Part shown: piece after piece, positions 36,268-43,395 of the stretch
Numbering within the stretch: the first letter of the stretch is position 1
Layout of the letters: each line of letters opens with the position of its first letter
Assembly: GCA_041299015.1 (NCBI GenBank)
Contig: JBFYWB010000037.1
Location: 1 to 43,395 of the forward strand
Direction: 5' to 3'
From: JARFQH01 sp041299015
GTDB taxonomy: Bacteria; Desulfobacterota; Desulfobacteria; Desulfobacterales; SG8-13
DNA length: 43,395 bases
Program-made: the position numbers and the translations under genes
Notes under the pieces: model-generated
Told to the model about the DNA's origin: nothing
Databases searched by the model: none
The model's input: only the letters and a program-made list of their open reading frames with translations

Positions 36268-38667
36268 ATGACAGCAGGCCACGCAAAGGTTCATCCTGAA
36301 GTCGACGTGCGGATAAACGAAGCGGAAGTCTGTCGCTCCATGGGACTCTACGACGAATCCCTCACCATCTATGAGCAGATTCGCGCAGGTCTCTCCGACG
36401 ATGACGCCGAACTCGTCGAAACCATCAACGCCCGGATTGACGATATCCGCAGCGAAATCTCCGCCCGGGAGCAGACCGAAGTAAAACGGGTCTCCGCCAA
36501 AGACATCAGCATGCTCAAGAAGACCCTTTCGGGCCAGGATACCGGTCAGGGAGGTCCGAGCGGGCAGACACTGCTGGACAGTGCCGCCAGCTTCAAGGAA
36601 CTGGGACTTTTCAGCGAGGCCATCAACGAGTATGAGAAGCTCATCGTTCAGGGCTATACGCCGGAGAGCATCGCCGCCGATTTTGCCGATTGCCTTCTCA
36701 AGCTGCACTCTCCAGACCAAGTGATTGAATACATCATCAAACTGGTCGGCGATCAGCGCCTGACAAAGCGTTACAGAGCGACGGTTTTGTATCTTTTCGG
36801 CCAGGAAATGGAAAAACGGGATCACAAAGATCCGGCTCTCGATCTGTACAAGAATGCGATCAAGGCCGATTCCACCGATACCGAAATCCGCAAGCGCCTG
36901 GAGGGGCTGACGGCCAGCCTGGCTTCCAAGTCGAAATACGACTATCTGCTCCGGCAGAACCTGGTCACCACCGACCAGCTCCAGAAGGCCTTCGCCTTAT
37001 CCAAGAAAATGAACAAAAGCGTCGAGTTCGTCCTGACCGGGCAACACGGCATCCGGAAGTCCGACATCGGCAAGTCCTTCGCGGCTTACTATGGCTGTTC
37101 TTTTCGCGAATACGATCCCAACGTAACGACCCCTCACGAACTGCTGAACAACCTGAAAGAAGCCTTTCTGCTCAATGAAGGCTGGGTGCCGCTGAGCTGG
37201 GATAAGGATTTCGTCGAGGTGTTGGTCGACGATCCGCGCAATCTGAACAAAACCGACAACATAAAGACCCTCTTGAATACACCGAAAATCAATTTTTCGG
37301 TTGCGACCAAGGAAGACATCGAGGAGTACATCAAGCGCTTCTTTGACAAAGACCGTCCAGTGGATGAAGAGACCGGAGATGGAAACCTCGACAATTTCAA
37401 TCTTATACCGGATGTCTCCTTCGAGGAAGAGGAAGATGACGAGCCGATCGACGAGGCTGATGAAAGCTCGAGCAAAGTGGTCAAGCTGGTGGACCAGTTC
37501 ATCATTGCAGCCTATCGCAAGAATGCATCCGATATTCACATCGAACCATCGCCGACCAGCAAGACGACGACGATCCGCTTCCGGATGGACGGTGTCTGTC
37601 AGGAGTACTTGAAGGTTCCGAATTCCATGGCGCGCGGTATCCTCTCTCGCATAAAGATCATGTCGCAACTGGACATCGCCGAGCGACGATTGCCTCAGGA
37701 CGGTAAAATTAAATTCAAGCGCAAGGGTATTCCGGCTTTTGAGCTCCGGGTGGCCACTCTGCCGACGACGGGCGGTTTCGAGGATGCGGTTCTGCGCATC
37801 CTGGCCAAGGCCGGTGCGATGAAGATGGAAGACATGGGGTTGACCGAGAGAAACTTCGATGTTCTGCGGACGATTATCCAGAGGCCCTACGGGTTGGTCC
37901 TGTGCGTGGGACCCACCGGCTCCGGCAAGACAACGACCCTGCACTCCGCGCTTGGTTCTATCAACCAGCCGGGAGTCAAGATCTGGACGGCCGAGGATCC
38001 GGTTGAAATTACCCAGGCAGGCCTGCGACAGGTTGAGGCCAAACCGCGCATCGGCCTGGATTTTGCGAAGATCATGCGGGCGTTTCTGCGCGCCGACCCG
38101 GATATCATCATGATCGGTGAAATGCGTGACCAGGAGACCGCCTCGATTGGCGTGGAGGCGTCTCTCACCGGCCACCTCGTTTTTTCGACCCTGCACACCA
38201 ACAGCGCACCGGAAACCATCACCCGCTTGCTGGACATGGGACTCAATCCCCTTAATTTTTCAGACGCTTTTCTGGGAGTGCTGGCGCAGCGGCTGGTTCG
38301 AAGGCTTTGCAGTGGTTGCGTCAAAGAATATAACCCGGCCAGGGAAGAGTTTGAGGAAATCGTATCCGATTACGGCCGGAAGTCATTCGAAAAGAGCGGC
38401 ATCCAGTTTGACACGGATTTGATCCTCAAGGCGCCGGGCAGCTGTGACGTTTGTTCAGGAACCGGTTACAGGGGTCGCCTGGGGATTCACGAATTGATGG
38501 AGGGCACGCCCGTCATCAAACGGATGATCAAAAAACAGGCCTCTACCGAAGAGCTTTTCGAGCAAGCCTCCAAAGAAGGGATGACGACCTTGAAACAGGA
38601 CGGTATCCTAAAGGTGTTTAAAGGGATTACCGATGTGCGCGAGGTCCGCCGCGTCTGCATCAACTAG
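36268..38667 (+). CDS. PilB/GspE-family motor ATPase with N-terminal TPR-like region
   Basis: 799 residues; ATG 36268 lies eight bases after GGAG (GTG 36259 is in the same frame). Residues 1-215 are helical repeats resembling TPRs ('AASFKELGLFSEAINEYEKLIVQGY'). The MshEN/GspE N-domain-like region is about 222-360, then an acidic hinge (384-402) and the ATPase: Walker A GPTGSGKT 548-555, Asp box 'WTAEDPVE', Walker B 'IIMIGE' 613-618, His box 'TGHLVFSTLHT' 634-644, and the tetracysteine set C681, C684, C726 and C729 of assembly-type ATPases. No pilin, platform or secretin genes adjoin it, so it may power machinery encoded elsewhere. Confidence 0.92.
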   Translation: MTAGHAKVHPEVDVRINEAEVCRSMGLYDESLTIYEQIRAGLSDDDAELVETINARIDDIRSEISAREQTEVKRVSAKDISMLKKTLSGQDTGQGGPSGQTLLDSAASFKELGLFSEAINEYEKLIVQGYTPESIAADFADCLLKLHSPDQVIEYIIKLVGDQRLTKRYRATVLYLFGQEMEKRDHKDPALDLYKNAIKADSTDTEIRKRLEGLTASLASKSKYDYLLRQNLVTTDQLQKAFALSKKMNKSVEFVLTGQHGIRKSDIGKSFAAYYGCSFREYDPNVTTPHELLNNLKEAFLLNEGWVPLSWDKDFVEVLVDDPRNLNKTDNIKTLLNTPKINFSVATKEDIEEYIKRFFDKDRPVDEETGDGNLDNFNLIPDVSFEEEEDDEPIDEADESSSKVVKLVDQFIIAAYRKNASDIHIEPSPTSKTTTIRFRMDGVCQEYLKVPNSMARGILSRIKIMSQLDIAERRLPQDGKIKFKRKGIPAFELRVATLPTTGGFEDAVLRILAKAGAMKMEDMGLTERNFDVLRTIIQRPYGLVLCVGPTGSGKTTTLHSALGSINQPGVKIWTAEDPVEITQAGLRQVEAKPRIGLDFAKIMRAFLRADPDIIMIGEMRDQETASIGVEASLTGHLVFSTLHTNSAPETITRLLDMGLNPLNFSDAFLGVLAQRLVRRLCSGCVKEYNPAREEFEEIVSDYGRKSFEKSGIQFDTDLILKAPGSCDVCSGTGYRGRLGIHELMEGTPVIKRMIKKQASTEELFEQASKEGMTTLKQDGILKVFKGITDVREVRRVCIN

Positions 38668-38691
38668 TATTTCTTCTCGGATGAAGCGGCG

Positions 38692-39480
38692 ATGGATAGA
38701 ACCGGTGGGCCCCCCAATAATCGCATGCTGATCGGCACACAAGAGTGGACCGACATCATTCGAGCCGGTGCCGGGCAGCTCGGCATCACCCTGTCCCGGA
38801 ACGCCGTGGCGCAGTTCGCCGTGCATGCCCGTGAACTGTTGCTCTGGAACAGCAAGATCAACCTGACCGCCATCACCGAGCCGCTGGCCGTTGCCGTAAA
38901 GCACTACATCGACGCCATTGCGCCCGCCGACCTGATCCCGCCGCACTCCAGACTTCTCGACATAGGCTCCGGCGGCGGTTTCCCGGGTATTCCGCTTAAA
39001 ATCATACAGCCGTCGTTGAGGTTGACGGTGATGGACGCTGCCCGGAAGAAGGCCAGTTTTCTTAACCATGCCGGGCGGATCCTGAACCTCAAGGATTATC
39101 GCGTCCTTCACCTGCGGATTGAGAAAATGCGGACCGCCGAGGGCATGCTGCGTGCGTGCCGAGCAACAAGCATTGCTGCCGAAACGTCGCGGTCCGGCGG
39201 TTTGGCCCCCGTCGCCGCCGTTGGCCCATTCGACGTGGTCATCAGCCGGGCCTTGGCCGGCCTCGCGGAGTATCTTGCGATGGCCCGACCTTTCATCGCG
39301 GAAAAAGGCCTTATTGTGGCAATGAAAGGCCGGATTTCCGAGGCGGAAATGTCAGCCGCCAGGCGTTTGTTGAGTGCCATGCGGCCGGCCAAGGCCAGAG
39401 CGTCTGAAGTGAGCGTCAGGCGCTACCGGTTGCCGGTTTTTGAGAACGAGAGGAGCATTGTGGCGGTCAAGTTCGAGTGA
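38692..39480 (+). CDS. rsmG: 16S rRNA (guanine527-N7)-methyltransferase
   Basis: 262 residues; methylates G527 of 16S rRNA with SAM. The SAM motif 'LLDIGSGGGFPGIPL' is at 88-102, preceded by 'WNSKINLTAI' (52-61), and a late 'VVISRALAGL' block with the catalytic region is present. An insert of about 20 residues lies at 150-172. The start ATG 38692 is 24 bases after the ATPase stop; ATG 38725 is possible. It is not next to mnmG as in many genomes. Confidence 0.92.
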   Translation: MDRTGGPPNNRMLIGTQEWTDIIRAGAGQLGITLSRNAVAQFAVHARELLLWNSKINLTAITEPLAVAVKHYIDAIAPADLIPPHSRLLDIGSGGGFPGIPLKIIQPSLRLTVMDAARKKASFLNHAGRILNLKDYRVLHLRIEKMRTAEGMLRACRATSIAAETSRSGGLAPVAAVGPFDVVISRALAGLAEYLAMARPFIAEKGLIVAMKGRISEAEMSAARRLLSAMRPAKARASEVSVRRYRLPVFENERSIVAVKFE

Positions 39481-39519
39481 TCCGCAAATGCCCTGAACTT
39501 CAGAATATTCGCGCATTGA

Positions 39520-40011
39520 TTAAAGATCGACCAGTTCGATAAAGCGGGCATCAAGGATTTTTCCGCGTACCGTGAGGATGGCGACGGTTGGGTAACGGTC
39601 CTGGCGCGGCTCTAATGCGCTTCCGGGGTTCAGGAAGACAACGTTGTTTTTCTCTTCAAGTGATGCGCGATGCGTGTGACCGCTGATCACGACCCGGATG
39701 CCGGCCGCGCTCGGTTCCAGGTCGAGTTGCTGAAGGTCATGAAGAACGTAGAGGGTCAGGCCGCCGACAACGACCAGAGCGGTTTCCGGGAGGTCGGCGG
39801 CCCAAGGGCCGCAGTCCGTGTTGCCTCGTACCGCTTTGACCGGGGCCACTTTGGCGAGCGCAGCCAAAATTTTCGGTTTGCCGATATCACCGGCATGGAT
39901 AATCACGTCGGCGCCGACAAAAGCATCGATCACCCTGGCATCCAAATGACCGTGGGTGTCGGAGATCACGCCGATACGGACGAGGCTTTCTCGGAGAGGC
40001 TCGCTGGTCAT
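39520..40011 (-). CDS. YfcE/MJ0936-type metallophosphodiesterase
   Basis: 163 residues, convergent with rsmG. The calcineurin-like motifs are all visible: 'GVISDTHGH' (14-22), 'IIHAGDIG' (37-44), 'AVRGNTDC' (60-67), 'VISGHTHRA' and 'NPGS'. Family members hydrolyse phosphodiesters such as bis-pNPP and some cyclic nucleotides; the true substrate is unknown. Confidence 0.92.
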   Translation of the reverse strand: MTSEPLRESLVRIGVISDTHGHLDARVIDAFVGADVIIHAGDIGKPKILAALAKVAPVKAVRGNTDCGPWAADLPETALVVVGGLTLYVLHDLQQLDLEPSAAGIRVVISGHTHRASLEEKNNVVFLNPGSALEPRQDRYPTVAILTVRGKILDARFIELVDL

Positions 40012-40138
40012 CTCGTCTCATTCCTCTTCGCGGTGAGTTTCCGCCCGAGAACGAAGCAAAGGCGTATACAGTATGCGCAGAGAAATCGGAATTTAATATA
40101 ACATATTGATAAAAATAAACAAAAGCATATATTATTTC

Positions 40139-40167
40139 TTGACTTCTTGAGTCATTTTCGCTAAAAT
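40139..40167 (+). promoter_or_regulatory. Strong promoter of the TPR protein gene
   Basis: TTGACT (40139-40144), a 17-base spacer and TAAAAT (40162-40167), in a strongly AT-rich stretch of the 286-base gap between divergent genes. The palindrome TGACT-TCTTG-AGTCA (40140-40154) overlaps the -35 box and may be an operator. Confidence 0.7.
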
Positions 40168-40297
40168 ATAGAACCAATTCGCGGTTTGTCAAAGATCAAT
40201 AAAGCCGGTGCCGGGCGGTCTGAAATCGTCAGCCGGCCCAGTACCGCGAACGGCATCGATAACCGAGCGGGTTCATCAAAACGAGCGAGAAAATACC

Positions 40298-42511
40298 ATG
40301 GACAGATTTCAGACAACCACTGGAGCGAAATCGGCTGCCGGTACGCTGACATTTACACAACTGCCGCTATTGCCTGCGGTATCACCCGCGGTAGCCGTCG
40401 ATTATGGGATGCTGTCGAAACTTATCGACATGCAGGTGAACAGGGCCAACGGCCGTCAGGCTAAAGAAGGTCAACGGCGGCTGGGTCAATTCGTCTTTGA
40501 GTTGAAAAACCGGTTCGACCGGGTGCTTGAAGATCATCAGCGTTTGCAGAGAACTCTCGAAGACCTGCAGGGCGGGCAGGCCCATCTCTTAGGGCAACTG
40601 GAGCTGCATCAAAAGCGTGAAGAGTTGGCCATCCTGAGGGAACAGCAAGACGGCAAACGGATCCGCGAACTCGAAAAGCGGCTGTCTTTTCTCCTCTTTG
40701 AACCGATGCATCCCCACGGCATCACCATCGATGCACCGGAACCCTGCCGTTTCGCCAACCGCCAGCCGGAGATCCTGGAGGACAAAGGCGAAGCGCCGGA
40801 AATTCAGGCAGCAGCAGCCACCGAAGATGAGGGATCGGAGATTATCGAGTTGCTGGATGAACTGGTTGACGCACAACGGGAAGAGGGTCATTTGCTTTCC
40901 GGAGCGGCCGTGGATTCGGCGACCATAACCGGCGTGGATCCAGAAGATGTCGGCGGCGATTCCGAAACAAGTGACAGTTCTTCGTGTTTAAATACCAACT
41001 ACGTTCTAAACGATTCGAAAGGGGGGATGCTGGCCGCCGAAGCGGCAGATCCGCCAGCGGCTGACGCGCAAGAGTATCCGATCGTGATCATCACCCCTGA
41101 GGTCGACACGGACGCGCTCGAGATCATCGAACTCAAGGAAGAGGCCATCGTCGGACGACCTGAAAACCAAAAGACGGAACCGGCGATCGATTTGACGCAG
41201 ATACCCGCACCGGTGACAGTCGAGGCGGCTGTTGCCGCAGTGTCGGGCGGGCCGGTAGCATCGGCAAAAATGGAATTTGCAGAGAGGCAACCGCACAGTT
41301 TGTCGGCTGAGGCCCGGGCGCATTTTGATCGCGGCAAGCTGGCCTGTCAAAGAAAAGACTATGCAGAGGCGGTCGATATTTTTAACCGGTATCTTGAGCT
41401 GTCGCCGAATGATCCGCGGGGACCTTACAACCTGGCCATCCTCCACTACCGATTGAGAGACTATCACCGGGCTGGCGAGTGCGCCCGCAAGGCCCTTGAT
41501 CTCGGATACACGGCCGCTGATCGAATACTGGCAAAAATAAAATCCAAGTCGGGGGCTGAAGCCGAGTCGGAGATCGCAGCAGAAAAAAGCGTCTCCTCTG
41601 ACTGGCTGAAAACCGAAACACTGCAAGATCTATCCTTTCCAGCTGCAGCGTCTGTTGCCGAAGAACCGGTCGATCCGGCCGCGGCGAAACAGCTCTTTGC
41701 CGACGGTATGGCCGCTTATCAAAAACAAGCCTACCGTCCGGCGCGCGAGAGTTTTCGGCGCTTCGTGGCGCTGATGCCGGCTGAACCGCAAGGGCACTAT
41801 AACCTCTCGATCCTGCACTACCGTCTCAAGGAATACGAGGCGGCTCTCGATTGCGCCCGGCGTGCGCAGGATTTAGGGTCCGGATCTGCGCGAAGAATAA
41901 TTCAAAAAATCGAATCAAAGCTTGAACGGCAACGGTCTTCGGATGAGATCAGCAACGCTGTTTATGCACCCCGGGTGTCTTGCGAAGACCCAGTGAGGTT
42001 TCCGGCAGCCGACAGCAATGGTTCTTACGGGGCACATGACGCTGCTTCGATCTGGGCTGCCGACGACCTGGGCGAAGAAATAAACCAATCGCTTTTTCCC
42101 GCGGTGGCAGAAGCAAAACCGATCAGCCGGAAGGACGAATTAATTGTCTTCGGTTCAGCGGCACCCGATACCACGGACGGTGCCCAGGTCAAGGCGGCCG
42201 GCTCCGTAGCTGCAGTGCCCGGCGAAGCGGAGGCGGAACAGTTTTTCAAGAATGAACGGCTTAATACCATATTTAAACTCGGTCAGACAGCCGTTGAAAA
42301 CAAAGCGTATTTAAAAGCGATAAACCATTTCACCAAGGTGACGCATCTCGCGCCCCAGGATCCCAGAGGGTATTATCATCTGGCCGAGGTGTCATTCCAC
42401 CTGCGGTTTTATGAAACCGCACGCGAACATGCGCTGCGAGCGCTTGAACTCGGTTCCGGCGCCGCAAAAGACATTCTCGATCGAATCACCGCGCTTCAGA
42501 CGCCGGCCTGA
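40298..42511 (+). CDS. Coiled-coil and TPR-repeat protein
   Basis: 737 residues from ATG 40298. The N-terminal part contains a long Gln/Glu/Leu-rich coiled coil (about 45-130), then a long acidic, low-complexity linker. Three related TPR units of about 80 residues each follow, near 334-415, 461-546 and 652-735. Each has the pattern 'FNRYLELSPNDPRGPYNLAILHYRL' / 'CARKALDLG', and they are separated by disordered linkers. No signal peptide is visible, so a cytoplasmic scaffold is likely. The partner is unknown; the cluster at 31736-38667 is a candidate. Confidence 0.82.
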   Translation: MDRFQTTTGAKSAAGTLTFTQLPLLPAVSPAVAVDYGMLSKLIDMQVNRANGRQAKEGQRRLGQFVFELKNRFDRVLEDHQRLQRTLEDLQGGQAHLLGQLELHQKREELAILREQQDGKRIRELEKRLSFLLFEPMHPHGITIDAPEPCRFANRQPEILEDKGEAPEIQAAAATEDEGSEIIELLDELVDAQREEGHLLSGAAVDSATITGVDPEDVGGDSETSDSSSCLNTNYVLNDSKGGMLAAEAADPPAADAQEYPIVIITPEVDTDALEIIELKEEAIVGRPENQKTEPAIDLTQIPAPVTVEAAVAAVSGGPVASAKMEFAERQPHSLSAEARAHFDRGKLACQRKDYAEAVDIFNRYLELSPNDPRGPYNLAILHYRLRDYHRAGECARKALDLGYTAADRILAKIKSKSGAEAESEIAAEKSVSSDWLKTETLQDLSFPAAASVAEEPVDPAAAKQLFADGMAAYQKQAYRPARESFRRFVALMPAEPQGHYNLSILHYRLKEYEAALDCARRAQDLGSGSARRIIQKIESKLERQRSSDEISNAVYAPRVSCEDPVRFPAADSNGSYGAHDAASIWAADDLGEEINQSLFPAVAEAKPISRKDELIVFGSAAPDTTDGAQVKAAGSVAAVPGEAEAEQFFKNERLNTIFKLGQTAVENKAYLKAINHFTKVTHLAPQDPRGYYHLAEVSFHLRFYETAREHALRALELGSGAAKDILDRITALQTPA

Positions 42512-42545
42512 TTTTCCGGCCACCATCCCGCCATCATCGATCAAC

Positions 42546-42579
42546 CGGAGACGGCCGGCACGACGCTTGGCTGTCTCCG
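42546..42579 (+). terminator. Strong hairpin after the TPR gene
   Basis: CGGAGACGGCC (42546-42556) pairs with GGCTGTCTCCG (42569-42579) with one G-U pair and a 12-base loop. No T run follows directly (the nearest is at about 42602), so it may be a Rho-dependent or stability hairpin rather than a classic terminator. Confidence 0.45.
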
Positions 42580-42618
42580 ATCGGCCCGGATCCAATACCC
42601 TGTTTTTTGCTTTTCCGG

Positions 42619-42646
42619 TTGAATATTTCAGATTAATGTCTATCAT
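42619..42646 (+). promoter_or_regulatory. Possible promoter of the universal stress protein gene
   Basis: TTGAAT (42619-42624), a 16-base spacer and TATCAT (42641-42646), giving a leader of about 75 bases. Confidence 0.45.
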
Positions 42647-42728
42647 GACCTCCAGCGGCAGGGTTGGGGAAACCCAGAACAGAACATTTGTGAATGGCTG
42701 AACACGATACCTCAGGGAGTGCAGCTCA

Positions 42729-43121
42729 ATGAAAATTCTCGTTGGTTACGACGGCTCGGGCGCCGCCAAGGATGCGCTGAACACGACCAAAAAATATGCC
42801 GCGGCCCTTGCGGCGCAGGTGCACATCGTCACCTCAATGGTCAAGGGCACGGAAGACGATCAGGAGGAAATATTTCAGGCTGAGCGCGGACTGGAATACG
42901 CCAAATCCGTTTTTAGCGCGGAAACAATGGCCTGTGAAACCCATCTTCTGATCCGCGGGCTCTCACCGGGTGAGGATCTGGTCCGGTTTGCCGAGGAAAA
43001 CGATGTCGATCTGGCGGTCGTGGGCGTCAAGAGGCGCTCCAAGGTGGGTAAGTTATTAATGGGCTCGACGGCTCAATTCGTTATCATCAAAGCGCCATGT
43101 CCGGTCCTTTCGATCAAATAG
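42729..43121 (+). CDS. Universal stress protein (UspA family)
   Basis: 130 residues, single Usp domain. 'MKILVGYDGSGAAKDAL' at the start, 'VDLAVVGVKRRSKVGKLLMGSTAQFVI' near the end and the final 'CPVLSIK' are classic. The late motif has the spacing of ATP-binding members, although the first Gly-x2-Gly is changed (GVKRR), so nucleotide binding is uncertain. The start is preceded by GGGAGTGCAGCTCA. Confidence 0.92.
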   Translation: MKILVGYDGSGAAKDALNTTKKYAAALAAQVHIVTSMVKGTEDDQEEIFQAERGLEYAKSVFSAETMACETHLLIRGLSPGEDLVRFAEENDVDLAVVGVKRRSKVGKLLMGSTAQFVIIKAPCPVLSIK

Positions 43122-43145
43122 GGTAACGATCTTGCATTCAGCCGG

Positions 43146-43395
43146 ATGCGGATCGGATTGACCGGCGGTAGCCTTGCCAGACGCAGATCGCCGTTATCGG
43201 CGGGCGGCCGCGCCTCCTTTACGCGGGCGGATCTCGAGCCGTTCGGCCGCCAACTTTCGGTAACCGTGTCGAACCCGAACCGGCACCAACCTAGCCGGTC
43301 AATTGACGAGGCTTTGAATCGGGGCCGGGATACGGCCACCGAGGCGGATGAAGCGGTTGGCTCCGCGCGAGTTGTTTACCGGGATGATGACGGCT
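43146..43395 (+). CDS. Possible partial open frame running off the right edge
   Basis: From ATG 43146 a frame of 83 codons stays open to the last base, with GC-rich third positions similar to neighbouring genes. The protein is basic at first ('GGSLARRRSPLSAGGRASF') and acidic at the end ('RDTATEADEAVGSARVVYRDDDG'). There is no ribosome site at the ATG and no recognisable family. It could be a real 5' part of a gene or chance in GC-rich DNA. Confidence 0.3.
   Translation, partial: MRIGLTGGSLARRRSPLSAGGRASFTRADLEPFGRQLSVTVSNPNRHQPSRSIDEALNRGRDTATEADEAVGSARVVYRDDDG

Noticed and set aside
36997..38196. 399-codon leftward frame inside the PilB-like gene
   Set aside because: Shadow of a strongly conserved ATPase gene.

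Overview
The window reads as a chromosomal segment of a GC-rich Gram-negative bacterium, most likely a deltaproteobacterium in the Desulfobacterota (Desulfobacterales-like). This rests on four things: an EF-G of the mitochondrial-EF-G1/'spd' type (known from spirochaetes, planctomycetes and deltaproteobacteria); a Roadblock/MglA-type GTPase cluster with DUF4388-type and PilB-like proteins; several small RR-rich or coiled-coil proteins; and the gene order xerC-hslVU-arg-lysA-dapF. The genus cannot be fixed from sequence alone. No IS element, prophage, CRISPR array or rRNA was seen.

Region 1 (1-8000) is housekeeping and envelope genes, all on the + strand: the 3' part of coaBC, a family-4 uracil-DNA glycosylase, an NfeD membrane protease with its slipin partner, a small Rho_N-like protein coupled to a HAD phosphatase, xerC, and the HslVU protease. 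Region 2 (8100-17900) is biosynthesis: argB-argD-argG-argH with no argF between argD and argG, then an LptM-like lipoprotein, lysA, dapF, folK, a small YHS/TRASH-like membrane protein, a fructose-6-phosphate aldolase and pgsA. It ends at a tRNA-Gly/tRNA-Cys pair with its own promoter.

Region 3 (18100-31350) is mosaic, with both strands used and longer intergenic stretches. It holds two tiny proteins, a SPOR-domain membrane protein, ftsH, a PNPOx-like flavoprotein and a self-contained promoter-gene-terminator unit for a 103-residue coiled-coil protein. These are followed by a class II photolyase, an L-2-hydroxyglutarate oxidase-like flavoprotein, tRNA-Trp, a RecA-fold ATPase behind a mitochondrial-type EF-G with a terminator-bearing leader, and an Smr-domain protein.

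Region 4 (31345-38670) is the most interesting part. A probable operon on the + strand encodes a Roadblock/LC7 protein, an MglA-type small GTPase with all G motifs, two poorly known proteins, and a pseudo-receiver/DUF4388 protein that has lost its phospho-acceptor Asp. It ends with a second Roadblock protein and a PilB/GspE-like motor ATPase carrying an N-terminal TPR-like region. No pilin, platform or secretin gene is present. It looks like a GTPase-controlled polarity or motor module.

Region 5 (38690-43395) contains rsmG, a YfcE-type phosphodiesterase, a large coiled-coil/TPR protein with a strong promoter, a universal stress protein, and an open frame running off the right edge.
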